The position numbers and the translations under genes were made by a program. Positions 1 through 14,032 of a stretch of DNA of 64,000 bases are shown here, piece after piece. Where the stretch lies: positions 29,569,322 to 29,633,321 of the forward strand of contig NC_079137.1 of the NCBI RefSeq assembly GCF_945859705.1. The letters run 5' to 3'. The notes below the pieces were generated by a model. It worked only from the letters and a program-made list of their open reading frames with translations, was not told the origin of the DNA and did not search any database. Every line of letters begins with the position of its first letter. The first letter of the stretch is position 1. This DNA is from Episyrphus balteatus (taxonomy: Eukaryota > Arthropoda > Insecta > Diptera > Syrphidae).

Positions 1-3000
1 CATTTACCAACCAAAAGAAATAAAAATAAAACTGTAATTGTCAAAGCGATTAAAAAAATGCCAAATTTGCTTAAAGGTCACGGAAGCAAACCAAAAACAA
101 GAACGAATGCTGAGTCTTAACAAATACATACATATATATCCAAAACTCTACCTGAAGTAGACTGGACGAAAACTACGTGTTCGATCCGCAAAATTGTAAA
201 CAACAAAGTCTTTCCAGCATTTTCCGATGTACGTTTAGTCAAGAGAACGATTTCGTGCATGAAAATTTAACGCCTCATGGAGCGAAATAGAATTTAATTA
301 TTTCCTGTCGAGTGGAAATGAAACAATCCATTCTCCACACCTTTTTGGAGGTCATAAACAACCATTTAGATTAACTCAAACTCAAAAGAAAGCTTCTACA
401 ATATTGTTTAGTGAAGAGCCAATACCGCGCGCTTGCCTTGGATACACCATTTGGGACAAAGAGTTGCAAACTTGCAACACTATTCACACAAAAAGAAGAA
501 ATATATAACAAAAATACTGTGTGATTGCGTCATAAAAAAAGAAATATTTAACCACCAACAGCAAACAAGCAACATAAGTGTACAGAAATTGCCTTAGGGG
601 CGGAGATGTGCTTCAGAGATGGACGGAACGGAACGGACGAACCTATAGAGCTTTGATGATGGTCTCCATATCGAAAAAGAAGGCAGGAAAAACTGTGCCA
701 TATAACATATTTAATAGCCCGCTTACACGAATCAAAGGAAGCAAACAAACTCTCTATGGAAAAGGCCATACCATAGCGCTAGCTAGCTATTCACTGCGCT
801 CTACTTCACAATTTGCGTACTTATTTTCATCCGTTGAGCACGAAACAAGAAAACGAAAAAAAAAAAAAAGAAAACAAGAAACGATAATGAAGATTATTCT
901 TTGCCCCCAAAGCAATTCGGTTCAGGTTCAGAGTAGCCACTTTTTTGGTTTGTAGTGTGTCATAAGATGAACTTGAAATAATATGTACTTAAAAAAAAAT
1001 TATTCTTTGGTTGATGAATGTGAATGGTGTAGAGAAAAACAAAATTGTAATGTAGAGAAGTTTATTGGCTGTTTATGTGTCCACTGAGCCGAAACACATG
1101 TATTAAATTTCTGTATCCAATTACCTACTAGTCGGCTTGTTTTGTAGTTAGTTCAGACTTCTAACGGAAAGTGATACTAAACAGAGGTTTTTGTTTTGTT
1201 TTGTATTACGTCATTTTTTGGTTTGGACTCTTAAGTTGTGTTCACACCAATTTAATATTTCAAGCACTTTTACAATCAGGTGTAGTGTTTGAATACTAAA
1301 GAAATATTTTTTTAGTTTAGTGTGTTTCGTTTAATCTGTTTTCTGCTCTCCAAAGAGTACTCTAGTCTTTCTGTTTTGAAAGCTTTTAGAGTTTTAAATA
1401 ATGACAGTCTATTTATTGTTGTTATTTAAAGTGAAACTTGCCTGCAAGCTTTATTTTAAGTACTTGTGGAATAGGTATTAATAATAAAAAATAAGCAAAA
1501 GTATATGCCATTATAAAACTTGGAAACAAATTTTATTTGCAATAAGAATGAGTATCTTATCTTTAGTTCCTGTTAAGGCTTTAGTTAAAAGTTAACAAAA
1601 CGAAGCAAAACTAAGCAAATGACAAGTAGATGTATGTCCTCACCCTTCAAATGGTAAAATGGAATCAACATTTTGGTGAAGATGATGATATAATGGTAAA
1701 ATTTAAGATGATGAATTTTCTTTGAAACTAGGAATCAATAAACGATTGTGTATTAAAACTATAGTGCTATATTAAAGGCGTTTTACTTTAGGGTACTGAA
1801 GTTCTAGGTCACTACTAGTCACTGCTAGATAGCGGCACACAGAATTCGTGCACCTAAAAAATATTGCCGATGGTGAAATAAATACCTACATACATAACAT
1901 TTTCTTTTGACTAAAACATTTTAACCAAATTGGTAAGTAGGTACCTACTCTTAAGAGTTAATAAATACATATATATTGTAATTTTTTGAAGCTGAGTTAT
2001 TTTGATGTGTTCTTGTAAACAATTTTGAACTTTTATAGTGACCTGTGGGTAAAATAATCTCAACGCTATTTCAATCTGAACAAAGTGTCTTGACACTGAA
2101 GTCAGGTGTAACCATTACTAATCTTTTGATGGGTGCAGCTAAGAACACAAGCGGTTACGCTGGTTATTGACTAATCAATGTTAATACCTTTTTAACCGAC
2201 ATCCGCAAAATAATATCACTTAAAATATGAGTTTAAACTAACCGAAATTTAACAGATGGGTTAGTTACTCCATTTTTATGTTTGTACATACAAATCCGTT
2301 AAATTTTTGTTTTTGATTGAATAAATCATAAACAAACAAACATTTATTGCCTCACAAAATTTTAATAACAAAAAAAAAAAATAAAACCAAAGATGGCGCC
2401 CAAATTGTCAATTTGGAATAAAATCAGGTTTACCTTGTAAATCTGTATCTGAACAAAAGCATTTATTAATAGCTAAATTATTTCTCTTTGTTTTGTGTTT
2501 AGAATACAAAATTAAGAGATATTTATGCAGAAAAAATAATTATAGCCGTGTTTTATTGGTAATTAGTATTTTACGGAGTAAACATTTTATGCGGTAAACA
2601 GCAACAAACGATTACTTTTATTTATTTTTAATAATCCTTTTTTGTTGAAGTGTCAAAAATGTATAAGTTTAGAAAAAAATTTCCTCTTTAAAGCAACAAA
2701 TAAAAACCTTTTGTTTATCCTTAGCAATCATTTGTTGTTGTTTCCCGTGCAAAATTTTACTGAGCTAAGTAATGAGTTACCAAAAAAACACAAATAAAAA
2801 AAACGATACTAGGGTTTTATATAAAAAAAATCAAATACTCTTAAAAAAAAAATATTAATCTGTTCATCGTATAATTTATTAACCTATTCATTTTATATAA
2901 AAACATTTGAAAAAGTTTTAACATTTTAAACATTAGGATTTATATTGACACTAGAAGCATCATTCAATCACAGCAGTGTAATAATTTTTTATTTTTTTTC

Positions 3001-5325
3001 ATAAATTAATATTTGCCCTTAATTGTATTTACTGTCGAAAATTCTTCATTCAATACCAGCTTTTTTCCTGCTGTCATCTATTTTGCCCCAATCTTTATTT
3101 AAAATGTTGTTTCAAAATGGCAACACTTTTTCTTAAATGTGTAGGCACTTGAATAAATGAGAAGGCGGAGGAGGAAGATAGTCAAGCTAAAGCGTAGCAA
3201 ATTGTGAGTCAGAGATAATTAAGTAGGCAAATCATTCAAGCGTCAGTCATAGTCATCATCATCATCATTAACATCTTCGTTATTGTCGTAGTCGTGTAGT
3301 CATAGTCAACCATCATCCCCATTCGTCCATTCCTTCAATCTCCTCCATCCATTGTTGGTCGTTAATCGTTATTTCGTCATTATCTCACATCGAGAGAATT
3401 TCAAAATCTGGATTCAAATAAATACGACACATAATATCTACATACAAACAAACAAATACATACACTAATACATGAAGCAACAATAAAATGCGCGTAGGAT
3501 TGGTGTTATCTATTTCTTATGACTTTGCGCTTTAATAAATCATTTTAATTATTATTGTTTCATCTCATCTGAACTTCTATCAACTTGTAAGTGTTTCTGA
3601 ACTTTATTTATAAATAGAAAACAATGTTTTAAAGCTATTTTAAGAAAACATTTGACGTATTTGCATCAGCAGTGAGCGCACAAAAAAAGCACACGTTCGC
3701 TTTCAAAGCATACTTACACTTTTGGGTGAAATGCAGAGTGACATTAAATATCATTAAAGCTTTCTTAAGAATTATTTAATAAAAATGAAAAGGGTTTTTT
3801 GCGGTCGATTGAAGGTGATGAAGGGAATGTGGGGCTTAAAAAAAGTTAACAAGAAAATATAACAAGCCAAATGCCAAACTTAAATGTAATTTGTGTTTTT
3901 GTACAGAAGTTAGGAAAATAAAGAATAGTATTACACACGCGACGAGCAAGTTGGATAGGTCTGGGGTTTAGTAAGCTAGTATTAGGTTGGTCACTTTTTT
4001 TTTTTTTCTAACGACAACAAGCTCCTGTATAAATTTTTTCTGCGGTCATCATCGGTCAGTGTAACATAGAAATAAAATGAATAACAAAAAAAAAAAAAAT
4101 AAAAAAAAAAATAAACACACATTTAACGAAAGCTCTTGAAAAGAGGCAAGAGAATGGAAGTGTAGCAGAGTAATGATGGGAGAAATTTAATCTAAAGTTG
4201 GACAAAATTAAAATCATTTTAATACAAAAAAAAATGTAGGTACCTTCTTCTTATAGGGTTTTCATTTATTATTTTTTTTCGAATTTGAGGGATTTGTTTT
4301 GAAGAAGCTTGATTTTGTTGCTAGGCTGCATATTATTACTAATTTTGTTTTTATTGTTGATAAGTTATTTACTGCGTGCAACCTTGACAAAAAGAAACAT
4401 TTTCTAGCTCAATCTAGAAAAATTATTGCATTTTAAATATGAAATTCACTTTATTTGTATTGACTGTCAAAAATATCCCAGTGATATGTTTTAAACTGTC
4501 CAACTTGAGATTTTTTACGGCCATATTTTTCACTCTGGATTAAGTTTGGATTAGAGTTAATTTTTAAGCCAATCGCTCCGAATTTCATAAATGCATAAAT
4601 GCAGAATTAATTATGTGATTATTCAATAAATTTTTTATAATTTGCATTCATCCTTATTTCTCCAAAATAGTTGAAAACACAACTGAACATTTTGAATATG
4701 ACTTTTACATCTGGATTTATAAAGTTAAACAGGCCTCCAGAGAGCAGTTTAAATTTATTTGGATTTCGATTTAAAAAATTGGATTAAAGTAGTGAATATT
4801 ATGGATTTGAATTTTTTTTTGCTCCCGGAGTAATTTTTTTTTTTATTTTTTTCACGAAAAATTTACAAAAATCTTGAGAAAAAGTTTTGATATTTTCTAA
4901 TTACACACCAAAACGAAAAAATTATGATTGTACTAGTTATAACATTGTATAAGGAATGTTTTGTACTGAGAGTACAAAAGTGGAAGTCCTATTTTTAGTA
5001 AAAAAAAACTAAAAGATAAAAATGCGCATAAAAACCAATGTGTTTTACCAAAAAGTAATTTTCTGGATAAAAACATGTTTACATATTCCATAGATTGAAG
5101 AACCATTATAATCATTCTCTTTCAGTGTTACCGATGTTTAATTTTTTAGCTCTAAGCTTAAGGCTACTTGAAAAAATTGAGAAAACCCTCACAAATCCTG
5201 CATTTTTTAAAACTAAATATTAACTTTTATACAGTTATAAAATTTCTTGTTGGTCGTAGTACTCATAATGCAATAGCTCATGCACTAATTTTCAAATTTT
5301 GATTATTGCAACAAAAAATAAAAAA
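1..5325. other. AT-rich non-coding stretch, no gene recognised
   Basis: No open frame here looks like a gene. The longest, near 578-955 on the plus strand, opens with GTG, has a lysine-rich low-complexity tail and matches no family I know. The DNA is AT-rich with many A and T runs (for example near 4090-4120 and 4810-4850) and a short CAT microsatellite around 3255-3270. It could be intergenic or intronic. Confidence 0.5.
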
Positions 5326-5328
5326 TAA

Positions 5329-5953
5329 CACTGGTCGGCAAAAAACTAAAACAAATTCGGGAGCAAGAACTTTATAAGGTGATTTTGAATGACTTTAGTG
5401 TGCTGAATTCAAAACTGTTTACAGATTTTTTCTATCACGTCTAGTTTTTGAGCTATACTCATCACTATTTTCGCTATAAAGCTTCAAAAACTAATTTTTA
5501 ATTGAGTTTTTTTTTATGTTTAGTCAAAAATATATATTTTCCGTAATATGTTGCTCTTTATAAGTTAAAATCAGAAGACGCAAGATGGAATTTGATTCAA
5601 AAAACCATTCATTACTTTGAAAAAAATAATCAAGATTTTGAGATATCTATCATAAATTTCTTTTTTCAATATCTTTGAGAAAAAAAATAATTTTGAAAAA
5701 ATATAAATACCTTTAGGACGTGTCAATATGGCGTTTTGAGACTGCATAAGTAGTTTTACAAAAAAAAAATTAACGGTGATGTAATTCGATGTCAAATGTA
5801 CCCAAACAAACGCGTTTTTGACCTATTAATATTCAATTATTTCAAAAACGTGACGTGCCAGTGAAATTTTGACTTCAGATTCGGACTCAGCACACAAAAT
5901 TCCTCTCGAAAAGTAGGGTTGGGTTCTTGCTCTATATCCATTGCCGACCAGTG
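5329..5953. mobile_element. TIR element (MITE-like), 625 bp, TAA target duplication
   Basis: The ends are inverted copies: CACTGGTCGGCAA at 5329-5341 and TTGCCGACCAGTG at 5941-5953. The similarity continues inward more loosely, with a gagcaagaac motif at 5361-5370 and its complement near 5921-5930. TAA flanks both ends (5326-5328 and 5954-5956). A 3-bp TWA duplication is characteristic of the PIF/Harbinger superfamily, so that is the best guess. The interior has no transposase and is AT-rich, so the copy is non-autonomous. A related stretch near 15909-15927 shares the motif gagcgagaactttataagg, which suggests a second fragment in the window. Confidence 0.7.
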
Positions 5954-5956
5954 TAA

Positions 5957-7960
5957 TTAATAGGTTGTTTCATGCTGAAACCACTAGGAAGCAAAGTGAA
6001 TAATATGGCCGTTTAACTCGAGATTTAAGAAAAATTTCAACATGTACTTCTACTATTGATTCGAAATCAATTCTTAAGTTAAAATTCTGAAAAGCAATAG
6101 TTAAGATCTTATGAAGACTTATTTTGAATTTGTAGTAAATTTTATTACTTTATGGACCCAAATGTTCAGTTTTAAATTGTCAAAAACTGGGAAAGTTCTA
6201 AGTTACTGAACGAATAATTATATTATATAATAATTTATATGCTTTCAAAAGTCAGTCTAACCTAAAAAAAATTGTAGAATTCATGCTTTTAGCCTTGGAT
6301 TTTTAATTACTGCCAAATTCGTTTTCATTCTAACCCACTGTGCTCCGCGCTATAAAGTTTGAGTCTGAGTAAAAATAACACAGAAAAGTAAATTTGTTTA
6401 TTGCTACGGTTTGTTGTTTAGTTTAGTCGTCAAGTAAAGTCAACGTAATATTTTTTTTATCATTGATATTTGTTTATGAGAGATTGCAAAATGCATTTGC
6501 AGAGAGAACTCATATAAAAAAAAAAACAAAACAAGACAAGACGACGACAGGGGTTGGATCAGGTAAAGGGAGTGTAGATATAAATTTTATAAGTTTCACT
6601 ACGTTACACAAAACACGAGTCGGAAAGAATTCTCGTTTGCGAAACACCCAACCAAAGAAGAATAAATTGGATAGGTTCTTATCAGGTTTTCATTTTATAT
6701 TTCTCCATATTTTGGTACCTGAACTAAAATAAAACTAGTTTTGTTGTTTTTTGTTCGTTTTTTTTTTTTTTTTTTTTTAGTTTTGTTTGTTTTATTTTTC
6801 CTCTTTTTAACTTTCAATGTCAAAGCTATTTGCTTTGAAAATACGAAAAGGAAAAAAGAAAACAAAGTAAAAGTACTTTTTTAAGTTGAAATGTTTGTAC
6901 AGGGGACTCTCTTTGTACGAGTTTTTTTTTCCTCTTTTTCATTTTCAGCTATTGATTTAGTTTAGTGCAGTGTTTTTTTTTTTTCTTTTGAAACAAAATT
7001 GTCCTTATTTCGTGGAAAGGAAATTCCTGTTTTGACAAGCACCTTTTGAGAGAAAAAAAATATTTTTGACATATCTACTAGTTGACAAGGTTTTGCAATT
7101 TTTGTTTTTGCAAACAACTTTTAGCTGATTGTGGTGGTTTGTTAACATTTTAAGATAAAAACAAGTTATGAAAATTTTTCTGATAAGTTTTTTTGATTTT
7201 TCAATGAAGAAAAGGTGCGTAAGAAATGTATTGTTTGTTTATTGATAACAGGGTTTTAGTGACTGCTTAAGCTGCGGCAACATTTAATGTAAGTTAGATA
7301 AATGAGTTATTCGATGTTAAATGATAAATTCTTGGAGAACGTATTTAAGTGGGACTTGGTCGTATTTCGTTAAGGTTGATTTCATAAAACTGAATCCTCA
7401 AAACAGACATAGAAAATGTGGCTTTAAATTGAAATACAAATTTAATGTTTTAAATGATTGGTGTTTTTGTGAGGTCACATACGTAAAGCAACCAAGTTGG
7501 AAAATATTTTTTTTTTTTTTTTTAATATTCCCACGCCTCTTTCCCCCCCAGATACCGCACGCGCTGGGGTCCATTTTCACCGAGTACGAAGTCATTTGCG
7601 GATGATTATCGTATCGGCACTTTTTAGTGTGTTTTGAAGGTAAAAACAAATTAAAAAGAACTAAATAAGTAAAGAGAATGGTGATACGAATATCAAAGGA
7701 AGGTCAAAGATTGGGACTGCTTAGTACAAGCATTTATTATATCTGCAAAATAAAAAAAAATTTAAAATGAACAAAAAAAATAAATTTAATATTTCATGTT
7801 TAATTTTCAGAAAGTGTCAAAATTTTAAAACAAAAATGTTTTAATAGTCAAGAGTGTTGAGAAAAAAATAATTCAATATACATATGTACATAAAATTAGG
7901 TATAAAGACATTAAATGAGAAAAGAATCAGTAAACATTAAACATAAATACAAAAAAAAAG
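5957..7960. other. AT-rich non-coding stretch, long T tracts
   Basis: No recognisable gene. Long T runs occur near 6755-6778, 6970-6985 and 7508-7523. Short frames near 6463-6732 and 7321-7605 overlap these low-complexity tracts and resemble no known protein. Confidence 0.45.
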
Positions 7961-7964
7961 TTTA

Positions 7965-8437
7965 TGAGCGTGGTACACTGGTTTTTAGTATTTTTTTCAG
8001 ACTAGTTTTATTAATATTAAAATCAAACAGATTAGTATTCAAATTTACAAGCTTACACATGCGAGTTAAGGGCACATGCATACCATAATTAGTACGGTGT
8101 TGGGGTAATTTTATTAAATCTAAGCTACGAAAGTTATAAGCACCTCTCCGGTAGTTAAAATTAATATTAATTAAGCAGATCCGGGCCATCAATTACACCC
8201 GTTATAAGTTGATGAATAAATACTAGGTCGTTATTTACTCTCCTTTGAGACAAGGTTTGGATCTGCAGTAGGTTGATTCGATGCTCATAGGAAGGAAGGT
8301 TAAAAGGGTCCGTCCATGGTAAGCCTTTTAAGGCAAAACGAATAAAATTACGTTGGACTGATTCTATTCTTTCTATATGGATGCTGTAAAAAGGTGTCCA
8401 AACTTGAGATGCGTATTCTAAGTGGGGGCGAACTAAG
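7965..8437 (-). pseudogene. LINE reverse transcriptase C-terminal remnant (CR1/Jockey-like)
   Basis: Reading the minus strand from about 8437, a frame is open for roughly 95 codons. It begins LVRPHLEYASQVWTPFY and runs through IERIESVQRNFIRFALKGLPW to VNNDLVFIHQLITG. This is the thumb and C-terminal region of non-LTR retrotransposon reverse transcriptases of the CR1/Jockey type. After a frameshift near 8180 the homology resumes with YRRGAYNFRS, LPQHRTNYGMHVPLTRMCKL and LFDFNIN, ending at a stop near 7965. Endonuclease, palm and catalytic domains are missing upstream, where the sequence passes abruptly into A-rich simple repeat. It is therefore a truncated and frameshifted dead copy. The assignment to a LINE is firm; the clade is a guess. 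Confidence 0.8.
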
Positions 8438-8439
8438 CA

Positions 8440-9005
8440 GTATATAAAATATAAAAAAAATATAAAAGAAATATAAGAAAAATAAAAAAAAAATATAAAA
8501 GAAATATGTATAAGAAAAATAAAAAGAAGTATATAAGAAATTTAATAAAATAAAAAAAAAAAATAAAAAAAATATACATAAAAGAAAAATAAAAAAAAAT
8601 ATAAAAAATTTAAAAAAAATATACATAAAAGAAAAATAAAAAAAAATATAAAAAATTTAAAAAAAATTTAAAAAAAAAATTTAAAAAAAAAAATTAAAAA
8701 AAAAAATTAAAAAAAAAAATTAAAAAAAAAAAAAAAAAAAAAAATTAAAAAGAAAAATTAAAAAAAAAAAATTAAAAAAAAAAATTAAAAAAAAAAAAAT
8801 TTAAAAAAAAATTAAAAAAAAAAATTAAAAAAAAAAAATTAAAAAAAAAAAATTAAAAAAAAAAAATTAAAAAAAAAAATTTAAAAAAAAAATTTAAAAA
8901 AAAAATTAAAAAAAAAAATTTAAAAAAAAAATTAAAAAAAAAATTTATTAAAAATTCAAAAAAAAAAATTTTAAATATAAAAAATGTTAAAAAAATTAAA
9001 AAAAT
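8440..9005. repeat. Periodic A-tract low-complexity block
   Basis: About 560 bp is almost pure A on the plus strand, broken by TT, TTT or TAT every 10-14 bases, so the core reads as (A8-11)TT repeats. Strand asymmetry is extreme. The block starts as AATATAAAAG-like units and becomes the purer A/TT form after about 8640. It abuts the 5' truncation of the LINE remnant on the minus strand. A frame through it near 8348-8626 (minus) is Phe/Ile-rich low complexity and not a gene. Confidence 0.85.
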
Positions 9006-9009
9006 ATGT

Positions 9010-11220
9010 TAATTTATTTCAAAACGAAAAAGTGAGAGCAAAAGTATTTCACCACAACATTTTAAATGTGGAAGGTGTGATGCTCTCTATTTAATTTTTC
9101 ACGTTTAAGGTTCTACTTTTTAACTAAAAAACAAAAAAGAATAGAGGCCAACAAAAGTTTCAAAAGTCAATTCTAGCATGTTTCGAATTTGTTGACTTGT
9201 ATTTTTTTTGTAGTCACGCAAGCGTTTGACTCAAAAGTCTTTTACACAATCTACATGCTTTAAAAAACGGGTTCAAAATTAATTATTTCTAAAATTTTAA
9301 CTAAATTGACACTAAATGCATACGAAGTGCAACGTTGAATTTTTGTTTAAATAAAACATTTACATATTTCTTTTAATTAAGACAATTTTCAAAGAGTTCA
9401 TAAATTTAATTTAGAAAACCAAAAACTATTACTTAAGTTTTCAATAAGATAATGTTCTTATCCTTTTGTTATTCTGTGAATTTAAACGAACTTCAAGGAC
9501 GAAACACAGAACTTAATCAATAAGTGCAATCCGCACTAATCAAAAACCATTGAGCTCGAGACCAAAGTAACGCATCTCATAGTCAGCTACCCACAAACAC
9601 ATCCTCGTTTGTATGCAAATGCTAAAGTTTATCTTAATCAAAAATTCAAAATTAACATTGAACTGTATGACCGTAAAGTTTTACTTGAAAACTGTTGGTT
9701 GGCTGCTCGGTCATAAAAGATAAAATCGTTGTAAACACACGATGACGATGAAGACGACGACAACAACAACAAAGTTGAATTCGAATGAGATGGGGCGTTT
9801 GTGTGTCGTGGCGGGGGAAGTTTATGTTGTGAACTTTGAATTCAAACAGAATGTGTATTTACCTACACACTATACAGAGAATTTGTTAAACATACATAAA
9901 TGTAGCGCAGAATACGATACGTTTAACCTATTCGTCGCTAACACACACATAAATAAATCTATTAGAGACATAAGATACATTTGGTGTAATTGAATTGCGT
10001 GACTTGTCATCGTATTATAAGAAATTATATTTTATTTATAAATTTTGAAAATAACAATGTGGATATTTTGAAATTGATGTTTGTTTATCTTTTTTCGTTC
10101 CTAAAATATTCACTGTTATACATTTTTAAGAGAAAACAAAATGTTTGATATTGTTGAACACAGTTCAGACGTATACCAACGATTGTAATCAAACAAATGT
10201 TTCTTTAAATTTTACATTGAAAAAGCTGACTTCAATTTGCAAACATGATTGCATCTAATTTTTTTTTATATAGATAACCAATGCAATAATTTGATGATGT
10301 GGTCCATTTAGTTTTCGTTTCGTCCCTCGTCAATTGGAACCTTTTTTTTTTGTTGTGTTAAGTTATATTACCGAGCAACATATTCACAAATGACATGATA
10401 AAAACGTTAAATTTCTATTCAATAAATATGTAAGTACATATGAGGCCTCAAACAAAAAAAAATTAAACTATGATATTCAGGACGAAATTAATAAAGTCTT
10501 TTTTCTTATCAAGATACTTCTTAACTTCCATATGTTGATAAAAATATTAATCATTAGCTGAAACCAAGTTCCAACAATTTTTTCATCGACGATATTCTTT
10601 CATTCCTTTTAAATAGCCTCTTTTATTCTTGGGCTAAGTCCTGGCCCTGACTCGTCCCTTAAGCTTAATCCAAGGATCTATTTTTTATTTCGTGCCCTTT
10701 GTGACATCTTTGTATTGACATCGTGTATTTTCTGGAAAACTGCTGCGGCAAAAATAAGACGAGCTAAACCACTTTACAGAATATAGCATAACTTTCATAT
10801 TGCTTCTTCCGTTGTAAGTTGGATATTAGTTTCTGCATCCGAAGCGATATTCGTCGAATTCATCCACGTGCTAGTTTTATAGTTGAAGAGTGAATTTTAC
10901 CATATCTTCAAGGAAGGACGAATAAGTGAACCGAATTATAGCCCGATGAAAATTCGAAATTGAAAAATTCGGTTAGCACCTTTGTTCATATTTATTTAAG
11001 CAACAACCGTGATTCTATTTTCTTTAACGCACTTCTCCATTTTATTAGATTTATTCTTTGTCAATTATACGCTATATTCAGAAAATAAAACATTTATTGT
11101 CTTATTTCTAATGGATATCTTGAGCCACGGCTTCTTAAAAACGTGAACAGTATGACTAGACTAGGAAGTTTTAACAGAAAATGTTGCTAACTTATTATAC
11201 CGGCACACAAAAAAAAAACT
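9010..11220. other. AT-rich non-coding stretch, no gene recognised
   Basis: Nothing resembling a conserved protein was found on either strand. The frame near 9742-9993 opens in a GACGAC/ACAACA microsatellite and carries no recognisable domain. Confidence 0.45.
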
Positions 11221-11225
11221 GTGGC

Positions 11226-11304
11226 GTGTACAACGATCTTGACCTATCTAGGGTTATTGATGTATCGATGCGCCGAATCCAACGTCTGTCTGGCCACATC
11301 AGGT
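11226..11304 (+). pseudogene. Possible RTE-type LINE C-terminal scrap
   Basis: A 26-codon plus-strand stretch reads VYNDLDLSRVIDV then MRRIQRLSGHIR. It resembles the conserved tail of many insect RTE-type LINE proteins (a YxDxDL motif followed by an RxxRLxWxGHxxR motif). No longer frame surrounds it. At this length chance similarity is possible. It could belong to the same family as the remnant at 14033. Confidence 0.35.
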
Positions 11305-14030
11305 CTTGGTTTTGATTACTGGTAGAGAAAGTAAATCAGATGTTAAAAAAATAATTTCTAAACTACTTAAGTATCTTAAATAACCGTTTAATTTTTTTTT
11401 TTTTCGTTTCAGAAATCAAGAATTCTGCTTAGCACATGTGAATTTTTCCGGTGAGTTGTTTTAACCATTTTTAAAATGGATTTCATTTGGAGTTTAAAAT
11501 TTAACACATTCATTAACCATTGAGCATCGGGAGGCAAATGTGAAAATATGCATTTTTGGAGAGCTACAATTTAAAATAATAATAAGGTTTTCTGCAACTT
11601 TTCGCTTCAGAGGGTCCAATAGAAATTATCTATAGAATTCATTCCCGGAAAGCTTTCAAAGAGAGTCCATTATTCTTTTATTTTTTCATGGCAGAATAAC
11701 GTGACACTCTTAACTTTGGAACAATAAATACACTTAGCAGAAATATGATAGCTTCGAGTCTCAAAAGCAATTTCAAATTCGTAGAACCAATGCGTTCCCA
11801 AGCTCCTTTTTGTTTTGGTCCTGGTGGTTATGGTGTTTTCCACGTATAAAGAGCATATAATCCTTTTCTGAGATGCCAGAATGGGCGATGTTTGGTTGTT
11901 GGAAAAATGTGCTGGTCTTTTACATTATAACAATAAACTTACATTTGGTTCTGATATGCGGAAATGGTTTTTATTTTTAAGACCTTTTTTGTAGAGCGTT
12001 CAATTTCCTAGAATCGTCATTTAATACCAACTTTTTCAAATTTGATTTTGAAAACTGACTTTCAAATTAAAGTTTTTTAACTTCAATAGTACACAAATAA
12101 GCCAAGGCCTTTTAAAAAATAAATTCCAAGTAAATAGTATATACTAGAAAACGTGCTTAAAGTAACTGCAAATATTGCAGATTTTTTTTAGAATATTATG
12201 AACAAAAATTAAACATTATATAATTCAAAAGAATACATATATGTATATTCGAAACAAAAACTGTGTCACTAAATTTATTTATAAAATACAAACAGTGAAT
12301 AAGTACTGCCATCCCATGAAGTATTTTTTTCCTTTAATTTTAATTATTCTTTTGACCCAAATTTAAACTTTTATTTATCATTCTTTCGCAATGTTCTTAT
12401 CATCAGAAATTTAAATTTATTTAAACTTCTCCGAAAAAACGCTTAAACGTTTAAAATCACTAATTTAGCTTAAACAATTCATTTACATAATGCCTCAGCT
12501 AAATGAATTTATTCAATCGATTTCATTATTTTATATTCTATCCTTTCATAATATTAAAAAAAATTGTTTTTTCTTTTCTTTTCAACGTGGGATGCTTTGG
12601 CCCCAAACAGCTCATCGCTATAACATTCATATTCAAGAAACAAGCATCTGTTCCTTTTCTTTTGTATATCTTCTAATCCCCTGTACTAAAACCGTTTTAT
12701 AGGGCATAATACATTAGGATGATTTGAATGAAATGTAGTAAAACATCAACAGTTTTGTTTATTAAAGATTATTTTATAGAATTAATGTTTTTATAAGTAA
12801 ATTGTTAAACAAAATTTAAAGCTCATCTTAAGGCATATCTGCATTTAAACATTCATATCGAGAGTGCAAATTTGAAATCGGTTCCTAAAAAAAATGGTGC
12901 AGCCAATCTCGGTTTTTTTTAAATTTTAATGTCAAAAACTTTTTCTTGTGTAAGTACAATTTTTTAAGTTCAATTTATCTCATTTTTATATTTTATTTAG
13001 TAGAAAAATATGTGGTAAAATTTACCCAGTAATACCCTAACTTCTATTATGTTCTTTTCATTTCTGATTTATACTCAACTCCTTGGGTGTATCTACTATG
13101 ATGACGAGGCAAGGGATGAAATACAATCCCTCTCTAGAGCTTCAAGTTTACCACTGTAACAAAAACAAAAAAAAAAAACGCAAAAAAAAAAGAATAAGCA
13201 CTAAAAAAATAAAACACTAATAAAAATGTAAACAAAAGGTAACGAAGAAAGAATAGATATACGAGTAGAAACAGAGAATTCGAACAAAACGAACGAAATA
13301 AAAAAAAAAAAACGAAATAAATAGACAAAGTTAAACATCTCTTAGATTATCTTAGATATCGAGTTGAGGAGGAAGCTTTTCATCTTTTATTTTATTTTTA
13401 TTTATTTCTAGTATTTGTTTTTCTTGCAAATGAATAATACCACTCAACTCACTGGAACAGGACGGAAAGATGCTTGATTCTATTATTCGTTTTTTGTATA
13501 GTTTCTTATCCATTCCAATCGATATCTATCGAAAAGTTTTTATTTACTGATTTATGGAAAGGCAAACCTTTGTAGATGTGAATGTGTATTGTGTATAGAG
13601 TTTTATAGGTTATGAGAAAAATTTATAAATTGAATCGAACTTTGAAGTTGAGGTGTTTTCTTTTATTCAATTTGGATAAATTTCTAAAGTACCCTCAAGG
13701 AGAGGTTACAGGGTTGTCTTAAAAACTGAATTAAGGAATGGTAAATTTATATGCTGTCAAGATGACAGGAAAACTAGACTCAAAGAAACAACAATACATT
13801 ATTAAAAATCATAGATTTTGTCGTCTTTACTAAGTGTGAATTATGTTTTCAAAAAAAAGTCGTGGCGGCAGTAGTCCAAGGATTACTGATGTAAGTCAGG
13901 CTTTTCAAGAATTGCGGCATACCAACATGAACAAGGGTACAGCTATCTTCAAAATATCTGCTCAAGGGCGGAAGATTGCTAAGTAAATTCATTCCCCAAA
14001 GTACATACATATATTGGAAATGCTCAAGCC
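11305..14030. other. Non-coding stretch with one dispersed-repeat scrap
   Basis: No gene recognised. On the minus strand, 11981-12012 carries the motif aaattgaacgctctacaaaa shared with copies near 29391, 29946 and 31990. Around 13160-13320 the DNA is purine-rich on the plus strand (A runs with GAA/CGAA). The stretch near 13855-13950 reads as a short arginine/serine-rich frame that I could not assign. Confidence 0.4.
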
Positions 14031-14032
14031 TT